Notes: generated by a model from the sequence alone, not told the origin. Shown: positions 34,584 through 48,430, numbered from the stretch's first letter. The stretch is 64,000 bases of DNA from Escallonia rubra (GCA_033065855.1 JAVXUO010001795.1:1-64000); one strand, 5' to 3'. A program made the numbers and translations.

Positions 34584-35169
34584 CACTATAAGGAATAAGG
34601 CTTTTAGCGACGGGAAAATTCGTCGCTAAAAGCCTAGATTCCGTCGCTAAAACTTTTAGCGACGGAATCCCCGTCACTAAAAGTCCCTCGTATAAAAGGC
34701 CGTTACTAAAAGTTTTGCGACGGAATTATAAAATCCGTCATCTAATATAGAACGTTTGGCGACAGATTTATTTCTAAATTAGCGACGGAATATCCGTCGC
34801 TAATTCTATTTTAATTTATTTTCTGTTTTAAGAAAATTATCGACGGGATAAAATTTTTAGCGACGGAATTAATCCGTCGCTAAAAGTCATTTTTTAAAAA
34901 TTTTTAATGCCCAAACCTGTAGTAAAAAACTCAAACCAATTGGGTCCCATCCTCCGTCAACAATCTCAATATCTCAAACGCACGATTAACAATCTAAAAT
35001 CATTAATTAACAACCTAAAATCATCGATCAATAATCACAATGATCAAATGCACAATTAACAACCTAAAATTATCAAACAAATAGTCAATGTTCAAATAAC
35101 CCAAAATTGTTCAAAATGTACAAATCCGATGCGATTAATTTAAAATATTGTCTAATTATGGCTCAGGGT

Positions 35170-35581
35170 TCAACATTGGTGGAAAGGTTTTTCACAAGTG
35201 CTTTGATCAAACACCAACACTTGAAAACGCATTTGCCCCATGTGTTCAAAGATTATAAAGTCTCCTAGATGGAGGTCATGCTGCTGCACGAATTCGTTCC
35301 AACCCTCTTCAAAGCAAAGTTCCTCTTGGCCAAGCTTCTTCTTCAATTTAACAGGCCATGACCCCTTGCGGCTGGTTAAAGTTGCTTCAAATTTCAATGT
35401 GATAAGCAATCTGCAAAATGTTACCGGTATGGCCTAACATATTTATAATACAGTAAGACAGGTAAGTTTTTAACCAAAGATAAAACTTTTAACACACACG
35501 AAAACACAGAAAACCAGGCATCATGACCTTGAAGAAGTGCATGCCAACTAAAACGTCCCTGTTCACCGAAGCAGAAGCCAT
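35170..35581 (-). pseudogene. Captured B3 (REM-type) DNA-binding domain fragment
   Basis: Minus strand. From the ATG at 35581 the frame reads MASASVNRDVLVGMHFFKVM and MPGF, the usual first exon of a REM-type B3 domain. After an intron-like gap ending in TTTTGCAG at 35411, the second part reads ITLKFEATLTSRKGSWPVKL, LCFEEGWNEFVQQHDLHLGD, FIIFEHMGQ, then FQVLVFDQSTCEK, with a stop at 35170. Such domains bind DNA in plant transcription factors. The middle of the domain (the usual L-x-IP strand) is missing between the two parts. Intron traces show capture at the DNA level, not from mRNA. Function is doubtful. Confidence 0.8.
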
Positions 35582-37009
35582 TTAACCTACTTTAACATGA
35601 AAAACCAATCGAGCATTATTCAATTGATGAGCATCAATTTCAGAGCTGAATTAAATCTATTAAATGTCACACTGTATAAGACCTTTAAGCTTTTAGTAAC
35701 TAAATTATGTTAAAGTGATGCACATAAAACAAACGCAGAGAACACAACAAGCACATAGATCTTTCGAAGTAACTAGCTTTTCTATAAAAGTACTATCAAG
35801 TGTCACTGTTTTCTACAATTTTGCCATCAACCTAGCGAAAACAACTTTTAGCGACAGTTTTAAATTAAACAACACTACATAGTAGTAAGAGAACCAAAAT
35901 CAGAAGTTTGCTTGCCACTGATCGATAAAAGGAGATAAGATTAGAACATGCTTGTTACAAGTATCTTTGTGCAGCGAGAAGGCAATTAAACCTCATGAAC
36001 TAAGCCTGCTCATGAGTCATGACCTCCGTAGTGCCCTTACCGTAAGATCAGATTAGAAGCATGTATATCTTGAGTCAACAATCTCATTCGAGGCAATAGG
36101 CATAATGTGTACCGACGGACACTGTCAATCGAACGCAGTGTCCGTGTCCGTGCTACCTAACAGGTATCTCAATCCAATTGGGTCCCATCCTCCGTCAACA
36201 ATCTCAATTCTCAATTCTCAAATGCTCAATGCAATAAAAATTAATAAAAATCACACATTCAATCCAATTAGGTCCCATCCTCTGTAAAAAATCTCAATAT
36301 TTCAAATGCTCAATGCACAATCAACAATCTCAATTCTCAAATGTTAAATATACAGTCAACAATCTCAATTCTCAAATGCTCAATGCACAGTTAACTTAAT
36401 ATAAAGAAGTCTAACAATTAGAACTAAATCCCAGATATCTCAAATAGCTATTGCATTACTGCAAAATGGGCAATGTAATCTAAGAGAATGCATAGTTCAA
36501 ATTCTACCCTTTCCATTTCTGTAGTGAGCATTACTCTAACTAAAACAAGTGGCGCTCCTTGAAAATAATCGTTAGGTCATAGATAGAAAGTAAACATCAT
36601 TTCCAACTCTTAAGATGCTACTCATTTTTTCATTTTTTGCTAAAATACATGTCGTGTGTTATGTGACTATTGTTAAAATATATATGTCCTGCCTATTGAA
36701 GTATTATGTATAACTATGCCTAGTGATCCTTCTCGTCTTCATCGAATCCCAATAGCGACCCTTTGCTGGTTGCACCGAGGGTGCCTTTCACAGTTTAAAA
36801 GGCGTAGTTTGGAAAATAGATGGAAAAAGAGAAGGAAAAAAAAATATGGATGCCAAGCTGCATAGATTGATCACTCCACCCACGGCGCTTAGTTGGGCTT
36901 ACAATAATTTTTCATTTTTATGTTAATTTTATCGATAACAGGATGATACATCTTTTAGGAGGAGTGTCACGACCAATAACAAGGCGAATTCCTTTCAAAT
37001 AACTACTTA

Positions 37010-37285
37010 TAGCACAAGTCGTGCACTTTCGGCAAACTTATGCGCCATACTATTACTTGTTCGTTGTAGTTGCCTAAATGAACTTCTTCTCTTATAGCTT
37101 TGTTCCATGCTAGAGTCACCATCAAGGAACCCCCTCTAGCTACGTTCTTCTAAGCGCCATGTGATCTATAGGAAATTGAATTACTTCATGTACTGTTACT
37201 TCTTTTGCAATTTTGGATCCCACCCTCAAATATGGCCGCATTATAGTTAATTTTCATCACGCCATTTGGTGGAGGTGTGTGAACT
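37010..37285 (-). pseudogene. RNase H-like (RVT_3) retroelement fragment inside CACTA-2
   Basis: Minus-strand translation contains PPPNGVMKINYNAAIFEGG, the typical entry of plant LINE-related RNase H domains. A possible later match is LMVTLAWNKAIREE, with stops and frame changes between. It is short and decayed. Confidence 0.45.
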
Positions 37286-38396
37286 CAACGTAAAATACTC
37301 CCCTTGAGTAGCTGTGCATCTCATGAGCCTTTCATGAATTGATGCAGTACCGAAAATGCCACTCATATTCAATTCTGGAGCCATCCCTTTCATTGGACTC
37401 TACATAATTTCGAATCGTTCCAGCAACACCAACATAACATAAAAAAGAAGTCAAAATCATTGGCTGAATAGTTCTATGGCATCAGTCGAAGACTAGGTTG
37501 CATCATATACTTGAATAGGTTGCCAATCAGATAAAGGAAAGGAAATTGCAAGATGATCCGCAATCGCTATAAAAAAAAAGACTTGATGAAGCTTTCTTCT
37601 TGTTTTCATTTCAGTAGAGTGGCAAGAGCTCGTAACCCAAGGGCATTCATCCAATGCTGACTTTTAGGCATAGCACTGGTTAGCTCATCTGCTAGCATGT
37701 AACCTAGGGGCATTCATACAATGCTGGCCTTTTTTTTTATTTTTCATTATCTGTTTCTAAACCAAAATTTCTCAACATTTTCTACTAACTTTAGTTTGCC
37801 CTAGAATGCAATTTAATTTGAGTTTCATCATTGTTATGCGGATAATGTTGCACAAGAATTGAATAAATAAGACTAAACGGAACTTAGCTTAAGGCACAAT
37901 AGCCAGCGGCAGTGGAGGGCGGCGGCGTCGGTGGCAGTGGAGGGAGGGGTCACCGTGGAGGGAGATTTCCGGAGGTGGGTCACCGTGGAGGTTGGTCGCC
38001 AGAGCAGAACAGCGGTGGGAGATTTTTTGGAGAGAGAAACGGGGGAAGAGAAAGAAAGGCAGATCTGATTGTTTTAATCGAGGACTTTTAGCGACGGATT
38101 GGTCCCGTCGCTAAAAGTCTGTCGGTAAATCGTGATATCTATCGACGGAAGTTTTGGCGACGGATTCCTTCTGTCCCTAAAACAATTTTATAAAACCCTC
38201 GAAAAAATTAATTTTGTAAAAAAGTTTTAGCGACGGTAATTCCGTCGCTAAAAGACCGCCAGGAAAATATTGTCGGCAAAAACTTTCGCTGACACTAACT
38301 TCTTCGGTAATCAGTTTTTAACGATGAAATTTTACCGACGGATTGTTCTCCGTCGGTAAAATTCCGTCGCTAAAAACGTGTTTTCTTGTAGTGAGA

Positions 38397-39343
38397 TTAA
38401 AGTTAATATATATTTTGAGATTTGAACATTTTCACTTCATTTTTGTTTTTACAGGTTTAAATTGTGTCATTAGTAAGTGCCACTTAAAAAATCATTTGGA
38501 GTTTGGAGTGAGTTTATCAATTTTCGATGTTTTGTTATTTTAGTTTCAACTTACCAGAAAATTATGATTATTTTTTTGTTTTGTAGAGACAATCTCAAAG
38601 TTTGAATAATATTTTTTTTGCTACTCAATCTCAAATATTTATTTTCCATATATATTTACAACTGAGATATTCATGAGCGTCATGTATGAGTAACGTTTGG
38701 TTATATTATTTTTAAATTGTTGTGCAAAGACTAGAATATATAAATACACGCAAATGATATAATATTATAGATGTGATGCTAGTATTGATGCACATAGGCA
38801 TACAATTCTTTTTGCATAACTCATGCACTTGGAGACCAGAAATGCTTGAAGCTTAGTTGATGTCGTTTCTTACACCAATTGTAGTCATATTAGATCAATT
38901 CAATAACATTAGCGACAAAAATTTTTACATGTAATTTTTGGCTTCTCTGATGTGACATCCTGAGTCCGCCCTACTTTGAACATTAAAAATTTATTGACAT
39001 TTTAGAGAAGCGGGACTTGAGAGTGGTCAATAATACGCAGCTAAAAACGAATAGCAACAAAGTAGTTTTCTTACGGAAACAAAAGCAATCCCTTTCATGT
39101 AAATCCTCGACGAAGCATTGCTAACTCGTTTTGACATTTGGGGGATTAAGCTGAGTTTTGTTGAAATTTGCAAGCAACGACTCCCATCACCAACAATCAC
39201 CGTCAAAAAAAGAAAAAAAGAACAATCACCCTCACAAGCATCCTTTTAAACTTTTGCCTACACTTTTGTGCTTAAATGACAGGCGAACACATAACCGGCA
39301 GTACATGCTCCCAAAGTCCCATCACCGGGCATGTGTCTTCTTG
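38397..39343. other. Spacer
   Basis: AT-rich; no gene recognised. Confidence 0.4.
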
Positions 39344-39356
39344 CTAGTTCATGTAT

Positions 39357-39425
39357 ATATATATTTTTTTCGAAAAACAGGATGATTTTATTTAATTAAC
39401 AGTGAGGACAGGATGATTACATGAA
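39357..39425 (-). mobile_element. 69-bp retroposed fragment with 13-bp target duplication
   Basis: CTAGTTCATGTAT occurs at 39344-39356 and 39426-39438. The enclosed 69 bp start, on the plus strand, with a short TA/T run followed by CGAAAAACAGGATGATTTT, i.e. an A-tailed minus-strand insert. This is the pattern of a severely 5'-truncated LINE or SINE insertion. Confidence 0.7.
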
Positions 39426-39438
39426 CTAGTTCATGTAT

Positions 39439-42400
39439 GTCTATAATGAATTAGTTCCCTTTCGTTTTTGAACTAAGGATTTAGATGTGTCAGTATAGGC
39501 AATTTAAGTGTCTCTAAAAACACCTGAAATGAAAATTTTGGTCACTTTTCGTGTGTAGTTAAATTGCAAATTATTGCTGAAGATTTACATCTCATTTATT
39601 GTTAAAAATAAATTAGCAAAAATAAATAAATAAAAAGATTCATCATATTGCTATGGTGCCGCTGCCAATTTTACAATGAATGTAGACTTATTTTCTCTGA
39701 TTGGAAAGGAACGTTAAGCAACCCTACTTCATGAATGCTTCAAAACACAATTGCCACTCGAATAATATATAACATTATAAAGGGAATGCTGCTTTGCCTT
39801 GGAACTATTTTTCCAAAGCGTGGCTCCAAGTGATGCAGCTTTTGATCAATTTATTACCTTATTGTTACTTTGTTGAAATTTTGAGTATATTCTTGTCAAT
39901 TTACACTTAATCTAAACTAGGTTATATTGGAGCCCACTGTTAGAAAACTCGGCCACTCCTTGGAAAACTTTATAAGTTATACCAACTTTTTTCCCCACTT
40001 TTCTAAGCCTATGTCAAAAAAAATTAATTGCTATGATTATAGTGACACGTGTTAAGGCTGGTGGATGACATCTAAGAAGTTGTAAAATTTTCAAACGATA
40101 GAAAATAAAGTATAGTTATCTTAATTTCTTTTACTGGTTGTACACGTCAGCTCGTTACATCCGTTGCGTTGCACGGCATAAGTTCACCATTCACGTTGTC
40201 CTAAATTTTTGCACTGGAGTCAACGCCTGGCTAATTACAGTAATGCCCTCTTTGGCTCCTTATGTATTTTCGTGTTGCAACTACTATTATCATCAGCATA
40301 AGCCTTTTGACTCTGAACATGGTCCTACTGTCGCATTAATCTATGTTAGCAAATCGTGTTACAGTTGTGCACATTATTGGGCTATTATTAAAACTTTTAA
40401 AGATCAAGGAATTTCATCTGCTCGTCACGTCCTTGCTTGTAGTTGAGATGCTCGAGTCTCTTTATGAAGCCAGGGTTTAATGGAATTTCGTCAATTTCAA
40501 ACCTTGACATGGATAATGATGATGGACTTCTTACATAAAAACGGACGGACCAAAAAAAGGGAGGGCAACCCCAAAAAGCTTTGAGATTTTTTATTTGTTT
40601 GGAAAGAAATGCAAAAATAGACGGAAAAAAGGTGAGAAAATAGCAACACCCTAAATTACTAGAGACAGTGTTTCCATAGAAATACTAAGAACCTGCTTGT
40701 GGGAGGAGAACGCCAGTTGAAAACGGCTGCCAATAACCCGTACGCCAAAGAGAGCAAAAAAAGGAGGAATCCACCTAAGGAATGGGTTGCGTCTAATTAG
40801 TAATGAAATTGACCACAAATTTTATCTTTTCAAACTTTAGCTTGAAAGCACATATGCAAGGGGTCATTCCTATACGAATGCGAATCTACTTACGGCTATA
40901 TCTAATCTCGTGATCCCTGAAAAAAGAGTAGAAGAGATGATTTGATTATTTTATTTTTATTTCTCTAACGAGGGATGCATAAAATATATACATATGGTCC
41001 AAAGGGAGCAAGGATTTCAAGGAAAATCGGGAAGATTTCGATTCGAACTATTTTTAAATGATTAAATTGCATCAAGAACATTTTGTTTAATACTGCAAGA
41101 GGTGTAGAGAAATTTTGAAGATAAACTAAAATGCAAAATCACAATACTTGATTCAGTGGGCCCTTGTATCATTGATGTTTGAGGGGAAATTAACAACGTA
41201 ACAGGATCATGTCTCAAGTTTTGACACGAATAATTGCTGCTAATACCTAGTAGCCAAGATCCGAATTCCCAAGTCAGTCCAGAAAACTAGGGTTATTATC
41301 ATCATAAGTCAGTCAAGAAAACTAGGGTTATTATCATCATAAGTCAGTCCAGAAAATTAGGGTTATTATTTTAATCCCATAAAAACAGCCACCTTAACCA
41401 CATGTTTAGGTTTTCTCCAATGGTTTTTGCATGTGCTTGTTGATTTGGTTGTCTTAAATCCTCTCGGCAATCCCAATTCTAGTAAAGTATCAGTACAGTA
41501 ATTCTGTCACAATTTGGAGTCACATCACACAGATTTCCTTCTTTTGATAAATAAAAGTGAAGAAATATATATCTCCGGATAAATAGTACATATATAATTA
41601 ATTTTTTTTTATCCTTTTTAATCTCTTCTTGTATCATATCAACTCCTCCTTAATTAAATGTACCCAAATAGTCAGACCAATGGATAGGTCAGGCCATTTA
41701 TTCGTCGTAGAGACAAAGAAACCGCGTTAGGAGAACGAGAAGTTGCATGTGCCAAAACAACAAGCGCCCCCCCACCCCAACGCCAGGATAAATATCATAT
41801 AAATGAAAAAAGTTAGGCTTTTTAAACTTGTAATTAAAAAAGTTAGTTTTGTAATGAATAATGTGACACATCTTGATTCATGTATTTGAAGAACATTTGG
41901 TTTCAACAGGTAAAATGTCATCTTAGTTTGGAACTGCTTTTTTGCAGCATACTTAAAAAGCCTAACATTATTCAAACAATGAAGTAGCGTGTGTTAAGAC
42001 ACGTACTCTACAAACCTGTATCATGTAACAGTATAATAAATAATACTTAACCTTCTTTTAGTTAAACACAAAATTATTCTTGCTTTTGTAAAAAGGTATT
42101 TCTGCGCGTGTGAATAAGAATAGTCAACGAGAATATTCAACTTTTATAGCAGGCTTCTTTCCTTTTTCTTTTTTCTAATTTGGTGCAAAGTTTTGGAAAC
42201 AAAAAGTACTATTAGTACCCCTTATATACTTTTTAATCCTATTTTTGTTGCTAAACTATAATACAAATAACTTTTTCACAGCAAATGAAAAGGTGTAATA
42301 ACATATTGAGGAGTGAACATAGTAAGTACTCTTTTAAAAAATATATCTTGTATAATATTTGTCATTCCTAGTTAGTGAGGTTCATTCTGTACTAACACCT

Positions 42401-43690
42401 ATTTTGACTATCTTTTCTATTTTTTTTGTCACTTCAGGAGCAGTAACGACAAATTTCAGGCTTTGAGAGGTAAAACGGTGAAACAATTGACCAGCCCTAC
42501 CCCGTTATGAACTACCAATATGCAGAATAGAAAGAAGAAGAAAAAAACTGATTCTCTTGTGATACAATCAGTGGTCATTTCCGAAAAGAGTTCCAAGGTA
42601 AAACCAAAAGTACTTAAAGTGACATTAAGATGGGGAAATTTTACAACATATTTAGCTTAACTCACTTTAAGCATGGACTACACGATTGAATAAGCATGGA
42701 CTCTATGGACCCCCAGGCTATACGGTTCTGCAGACTCTCTCACTGGTGAGGTGTGCACGTAGTCAACTATACAGTACTTGAATTCCTCATGGGTTTAATG
42801 TCTGGCGGACCATTTTCTTCCCACCAAGAAGATGACCCAATGGAAAATGGATCTGATATCTTTTTGTGTGAGGTTGTTTCAACTTTCATGTTAATTTCGT
42901 GGAGCACCTAAAGGGTTTGTTTTGCGTTTTCTAATATGTAGGATGTCTATGGGGTAGCTATTCCTGCGAAGAAACTTTTATCAAGAGGACATTCGTGATC
43001 GGTTCATTCCTATCAAAAAGATTTATGCAAAGACTGTGGGAAGGAAGATAAATGTCAAAAATGACTTCGACATTATCTTCCAAAATCAGGAAAATAATTT
43101 TAGAAATTTTTCATAATTGTACCCTACCTTATTGAAGCTTGCACTAAAAGGTTTAATGTCCAAAAAGAATCAATCAATTTCATTGATTGGTTATAGAGAT
43201 ATAATGTCTCAAAGTTGAGTATTTAATAAGGTTTTGAAAGGGTCATTATATAAGTTCCCACATTGTTCGGGAAATAGAAGGTTGAGGGTATTTAAATGGC
43301 CATGTGACATACCTTATAGCTCTAAAAACACAAAGTATGCATGGTCATATACTCGCACATGTGTAGTGCACCGCACGCGCGTGCGCTCGCGGGCGACGGC
43401 GTAAAGGTCCTATTGGTGCATGTGTGCATCGTCGCTAGGAGCTCTCGCCCCGAGCCCAGCCTTAACTTTTTGCGCAAAATTCAGCCTGTGAACAAGGATG
43501 GGTGTGATTTTTTTGACTAAAACAGTGTGACTGTTGGTGAATTAGACAAAATTTTATGTTTTGTTTAAATTCAAATGACACTTGTTCATGGTATCTTTTA
43601 GTTCAAAGTTGCACCTGTTGATAGTGTCTGTCAGATTGTGACACTTAAATGATACATGCAGAGGTATTTAACTGTCACAACTCATTGCAC
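39439..43690. other. Gene-free AT-rich spacer
   Basis: No gene recognised. The 102-codon frame at 40138-40446 has no known motif. The only structured feature is a 3 x 35-bp tandem repeat at 41271. Confidence 0.45.
41271..41371. repeat. 3 x 35-bp tandem repeat
   Basis: Copies begin AAGTCAGTC at 41271, 41306 and 41341, with one or two mismatches. Each contains ACTAGGGTTATTATC; the last is slightly shortened. Confidence 0.95.
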
Positions 43691-44900
43691 CTATTCAAGG
43701 CACCCGTTAGTGCTCTATAAATAGGGCTGATGGCAGACTTATTTCTCTCTCTCAAATTTCTGTCTATTGATTACAATAAATGTAATCAATAATGTTTTGC
43801 CTGTTTTATCTTGGGAGTCATATTTACTGCTATCCTAAGCAGATTCTAAAGAAGCAAACACTGCCAATAACGAAAAAGTGCATAACATTCGGCTCTGGCC
43901 ATCTTTTTGTTTTCTCCGTACTGCCTTATTTTTCCAGAAAATAAAGGGCATGCTTTGGTTGATCTTTGGCAGCCATGAATGAAAGGAAGCATGTGACACC
44001 CTTACATGACTATTATCAAATAAGAACACCCATTGGCATGATCTCTCAAAGAAAATGATTAAAATCTTAGATCAAGGGACTTTGTTAGTGTTAGAATACT
44101 TATTGAAGATGAACACATCATGCATGGAGCTATTGCAATTAGATCCAGAGAACAGAATTACGGACTATAAGCTACTATGACTCTTGATCAAAAGCTTGAG
44201 GCTTGAGTATGCAGGGTACATTGCAGCTATTGCAGGGTGGCAGAAGAAGGCTTTTGCGGAAGAGTTAGAAGCATACTCATTAGCCATGAGATGTTGCTAG
44301 TCAAAGATGGATCCACAAAAATTGAGGACAAAGAGGAAACTTTGTTCTCTAGAGTTTCATCATGCAAGCGACACTGTAAGAATTCATCTAGACGTGATAC
44401 AAGCAAATCAAGGAAAAGTGGAGATGCTAACAGTTATGAAGATAACAAAAATAAGGTATAAGCCAAGCGAGGAAAGCCATTCTATCATTGTGGAAAAGAA
44501 TTCCACATTGAAAGGAGTTAACAAGTGAGCCCTATATTTACCGAGTACCAGCGATGACTTGTAGCACGAAGGAGCTTGCAAGCTAAAGGGAGAAAATTAC
44601 AATGATTTCTAGGATCCTTTGGCAAATTATAGGTCAACTATTGGTGATATAGGTCAACTGTAGAAGAAATCAAGGATTTGGCCTTGACAACTACAGTGGT
44701 AGACGATCGTGATGCCAAAGCATTTAGCTATTTAAGGGAGAGGATGCCATGACCGACTATGCGGGCAAGTAGATCAAAAATTAATATTGTTCTCACATGA
44801 CTGGTGACGCGAAAGTTTTTGAGAGCATGCAACCATTTTAGGCGAGCACTGTAGTTGTGATGTCAGAGGAACAAAGAACTAGAAACATCGAATGAAGCAG
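43690..44900 (+). mobile_element. Second Ty1/copia-like remnant
   Basis: CTCTATAAATAGGGCTG at about 43710 and ACAATAAATGTAATC near 43775 look like an LTR promoter and poly(A) signal. Downstream, a stop-interrupted frame at 44440-44515 reads RGKPFYHCGKEFHIERS, a damaged gag zinc knuckle. At about 44790-44840 YCSHMTGDAKVFESMQPF recalls the copia protease region (CS-x-HMTGD). There are several stops and frame changes. No integrase or reverse transcriptase was recognised. Confidence 0.5.
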
Positions 44901-47900
44901 ATATTTGACTTAGATATCGTGACAAGGTTCAACGAAGATTTTATGCCAGTGGTGTTTATTGTGTTTCTGAAATAACAACAAACTTTTTTTTACCGAAATG
45001 TGGTTTTGAATGGTAAAAAGTCATCTCAAAGAATATGAATCAACAAAAATAGGGGAAAATGAGCCCAACCGTAAATTAGTTCATGAAAAAGGTGAATATT
45101 ATATCTCTTACTCGACGATTCTCTAAGCATGAGGTAGGACCTTTTAATGCTGGTGCTAATTCACCCTGAGGACATACAATTGAAGATATCGAGTAGATGA
45201 TCTTCTGTGCAATGTCAACATCTGTCATATAGTTAAGATGCTCACCTACTTTATAGCTGTTCAAGAAGTAATTGGGTAAAAAGTTACGTGGAAGAAGGAC
45301 ATTGTTACATTAACGAAATAAGAGATTGATGGGCTTCATTTCTTCTATGGTCCAGCTTACCCTTATTGTTGGATAATCTAGGCTTAAATCTGGTTTTGAT
45401 GATAAAAACAGATTAACTTTGTTCTAATGTGTGCTTTAAGTGGATTCTTAGTACTTCTGCACTTTTGAGAAATTGATTATGTTTAAATAAGCTTAAAGCT
45501 ATAGTGGAGACCAGAAAAAAGCTTCATCTAGTCCAATGTTAATGAGCACTAAAAAATGTATAGGCTAAATTACTATAAATCGTGATTGATTTTACTAATA
45601 TGTAACTAATCTTGGTTTGATGACCATAACCTAGAATGATCTTAGGATACGTTGTGCATTGCATACAAATTCAAAATCTTACACAAGCATGCTTCTTGAA
45701 AATGAGTGAACTTTGGAGCTAATTTAGATTTTCTCATAAATAGTTTTGGAGCTAATCTTTTCATATGTAGATAACTCTTTTCATCAGCAATCCAATCAGA
45801 AAAAATGGCACTTTAATCTGATCTTCAGAAAGAAAGTTATGCCTAAAATAAAAGCATAGGTTTTTAAAAACAAGAAAACCAATATAGTCTATTGTATTGG
45901 ACTATATTGAGTCAGTAGGCCTCAAAAAGTGGAATGCAGTCGGTTGCATTATATTATAGTAGGATGTAAGCTCCAAGATTCAATAATAACATCTAGTTTT
46001 GCAAAAAATCATGCTAAATCTTCATATAACGGCTATATTTCATGTCCACCATATAAAATTGGTTTGAGGCTTCATCATACACCATGGAAACATATTTCTA
46101 AGGTTCCATACATTAGAGAAACATTAAAGCTCAAGCACCATACATTTTCTCTCAATTTCAGGATTTTATATCATTAAGAGAGCATCTTTGTGAGCAAACT
46201 ATTATTTAGAGTGAGCATTCTTCAAGTCATCAATTCTCTCATCTCCCTAGTGTATTCGCGCTTCATTCGTACTTATTTCCTTTAAAGAGAATTTCTTGTA
46301 CTCAAGTGATTGTTGTACGAGAACTATGATCGAGGCTTGGAGTTGTCATGTCTTGGCTGAGCTTTGTTGATTCAAGGCTTGTGCTTGGCCTGGAGATACC
46401 ATCAAGTATTTGTAAGAGTTTTGATCTTGACAAAAAAGAAGAATGTTACTAATGGATTTTAGTGCTCTTATAAAAAGACCTTATAGGTGCATACATGCTT
46501 TATGGTAGTTCAAGTAAAACCATTTAAATCTCCTTATCAAGTACATCTAACTCAATCTTTTCTTATTTTTTTCTCTAATTGTTTGATATTGTGTAGTTAG
46601 CAAATTGGTTTAGCTTCTTCGTTGATTTGCTTAAAATATATGTTTGTGATTAGCTTAAAGCTTTCATTAATGTTCAAAAACTTTATTCATCCCCTTGTAG
46701 GGTTATTTAATCAATTTTGTTATAGATGTAGACTATCATGAAAAAGGAGTACTTTTATGCCATGCAGTGTCGTACGGATGATGGAAAATATAAGATGAAG
46801 AACTGCAATCAACTCTGAATGTTGACAGACGTAAATGAGAGCTGAGTATTGATGTAGAAGAGTTAGCTAAACAGATAAGCATGTTTATGCATAATCAATA
46901 AGACCTCATCCAATAGAAGTTCATTAGATTTTGTAGTACAAGGAAGGTATAATAATTCATGAGATTCTCTTTTGAGAAGGAAATGTGTGAATTACTTGAA
47001 TCTTATGTACCGACTATGCTTGAGGCATAACCAAAACAAGATAAATATTTAGTTCGTAAGGGGGACCTTGGTGCAGTAACGTGCATCATATTTAAGTACA
47101 ATACAATGACATATGGTCATACAAGAATGTCAAAGACTCACACCATTTATGACTGAAGCAAAGCAGTATTATTATGAATATTCTGTAGGCGAACTCTATG
47201 AAAATAAGAGTGCAAGACAACTAGTAGAAAGTTCAATGTTTCACGGTTGTAGAACAATAACGAATTCTATCAACACTTCAGGGGGGATAGAGTTTTGAAA
47301 GAGGATATTTTTCTTCTCCCAAAAGATTTTAGAAGTCGAAGGATGCTTGACATCAGCAAATAGTTGATGCAGAGAGGAATGCTAAGAAGTCATCACCGAC
47401 TTGAAGTTACGAAGTTACTTTATCGGGACACTTTATTTAGGAGTTTTAATTTCACCTAGTTCATTTAAATTTAAGTTGTGTATTACTAGGGATAGTTTGG
47501 TAGTTAATTATATACGTAGGGGCTACTAAGTCATGTTGAGTTATGAGTGAGTGAGTTTTATTCATAGTCTTGTGTTAGAGCTTTTGTTATTGGTTAAATA
47601 ACGAACATCAAGTTCTCAACTATTATGGTGACATGATTGTTTAATTGGAATATGTAGACTAACAAAATTTGTCCAGTTAAGATATTGTTATCAAATCTTT
47701 CTTTTTTCTCGTGATTTATTATTTGTGCCCCAATCATTAATGCAAGAACATTGCTGCTATATTGTAATGGCATTTTTGCTGCAACATCCCTCTTCAAGAC
47801 ATACTTCATATTGAGATCTAGATCAACTCCTTCCCTTAAGCCGAAATCAACTCTTTCAAGAGCATTCTTTGAAAGCACCTAGATCCACTAGTAATGTCTA

Positions 47901-48430
47901 CTTCTAGGTTAAGACGAAAACCTCTATACTTGTTTTTGATTCTATAGAACAAGAATTAGCCTCGAAACCACAATGCTCCCAAAGCCTGACAATGCAAACT
48001 TTGTTACAATCACCATTTTGAATAATCAAAACGTATATGAAATCCTCTTGAAAGGAAATGAGTAAAACTGGAGATATAGATACAAAGACAAATGTACGGA
48101 TGGGTGACTTGAATGAGTGCTCTCTCAACTGAAGAAGCTAAGAATGGGTGCTTTCTCACATACGGCAAACTTGGATCAAGATCACCCAGTTTGTTGTGGT
48201 ATTACTTAACAATGGCCAGAGTAGAAGATCTTGTGCTATGTGGGACAAGGTCAAGCTTTGGCCTTAGAAAGGATGGGAGATTCTGATATCTCATATTAGA
48301 TGTGAAAGTGTTTCTGAAAGATCTGACCTATATTCTTAAGAGTTCTTTAGCTTGCCATTCCAAGGTGACATTACCATGTGCTAAGGCCGTGTAGTTGGTT
48401 CGTTACGCCAAACCTCACCACCACATGCAA
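44901..48430. other. Decayed sequence, no gene recognised
   Basis: TGTTGGATAATCTAGGC at 45367, with GGTTTTGATGATAAAAACAG after it, resembles the start of a plant copia LTR, but no partner was found. Several short open frames (45929-46177, 47594-47878) show no motif. Confidence 0.35.

Larger units (their letters stand above)
34584..38393. mobile_element. CACTA-2: CACTA (En/Spm) element with captured coding sequence, 3810 bp
   Basis: The left terminus CACTATAAGGAA at 34584 and the right terminus TTTTCTTGTAGTG ending at 38393 are flanked by the 3-bp duplication AGA (34581-34583 and 38394-38396). TTTAGCGACGGA-type subterminal repeats fill both ends (34600-34890 and 38085-38380), as in CACTA-1. 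Near the right end a GC-rich, leader-like minus-strand block (38060-37905) resembles that of CACTA-1. The interior holds a B3-domain gene fragment, an RNase H-like fragment and several copies of an AACAATCTCAATTCTCAAATGCTCAA unit (34930-34990, 36170-36390; given in part). No transposase was found. Confidence 0.92.

Noticed and set aside
35860-35885. Isolated TTTTAGCGACAG as an end of another CACTA element inside CACTA-2
   Set aside because: A single word without a CACTA terminus or duplication; more likely an internal motif of the same element.
40138-40446. 102-codon plus-strand open frame rich in C, Y and H
   Set aside because: No family recognised and no gene context; not enough to call a gene.
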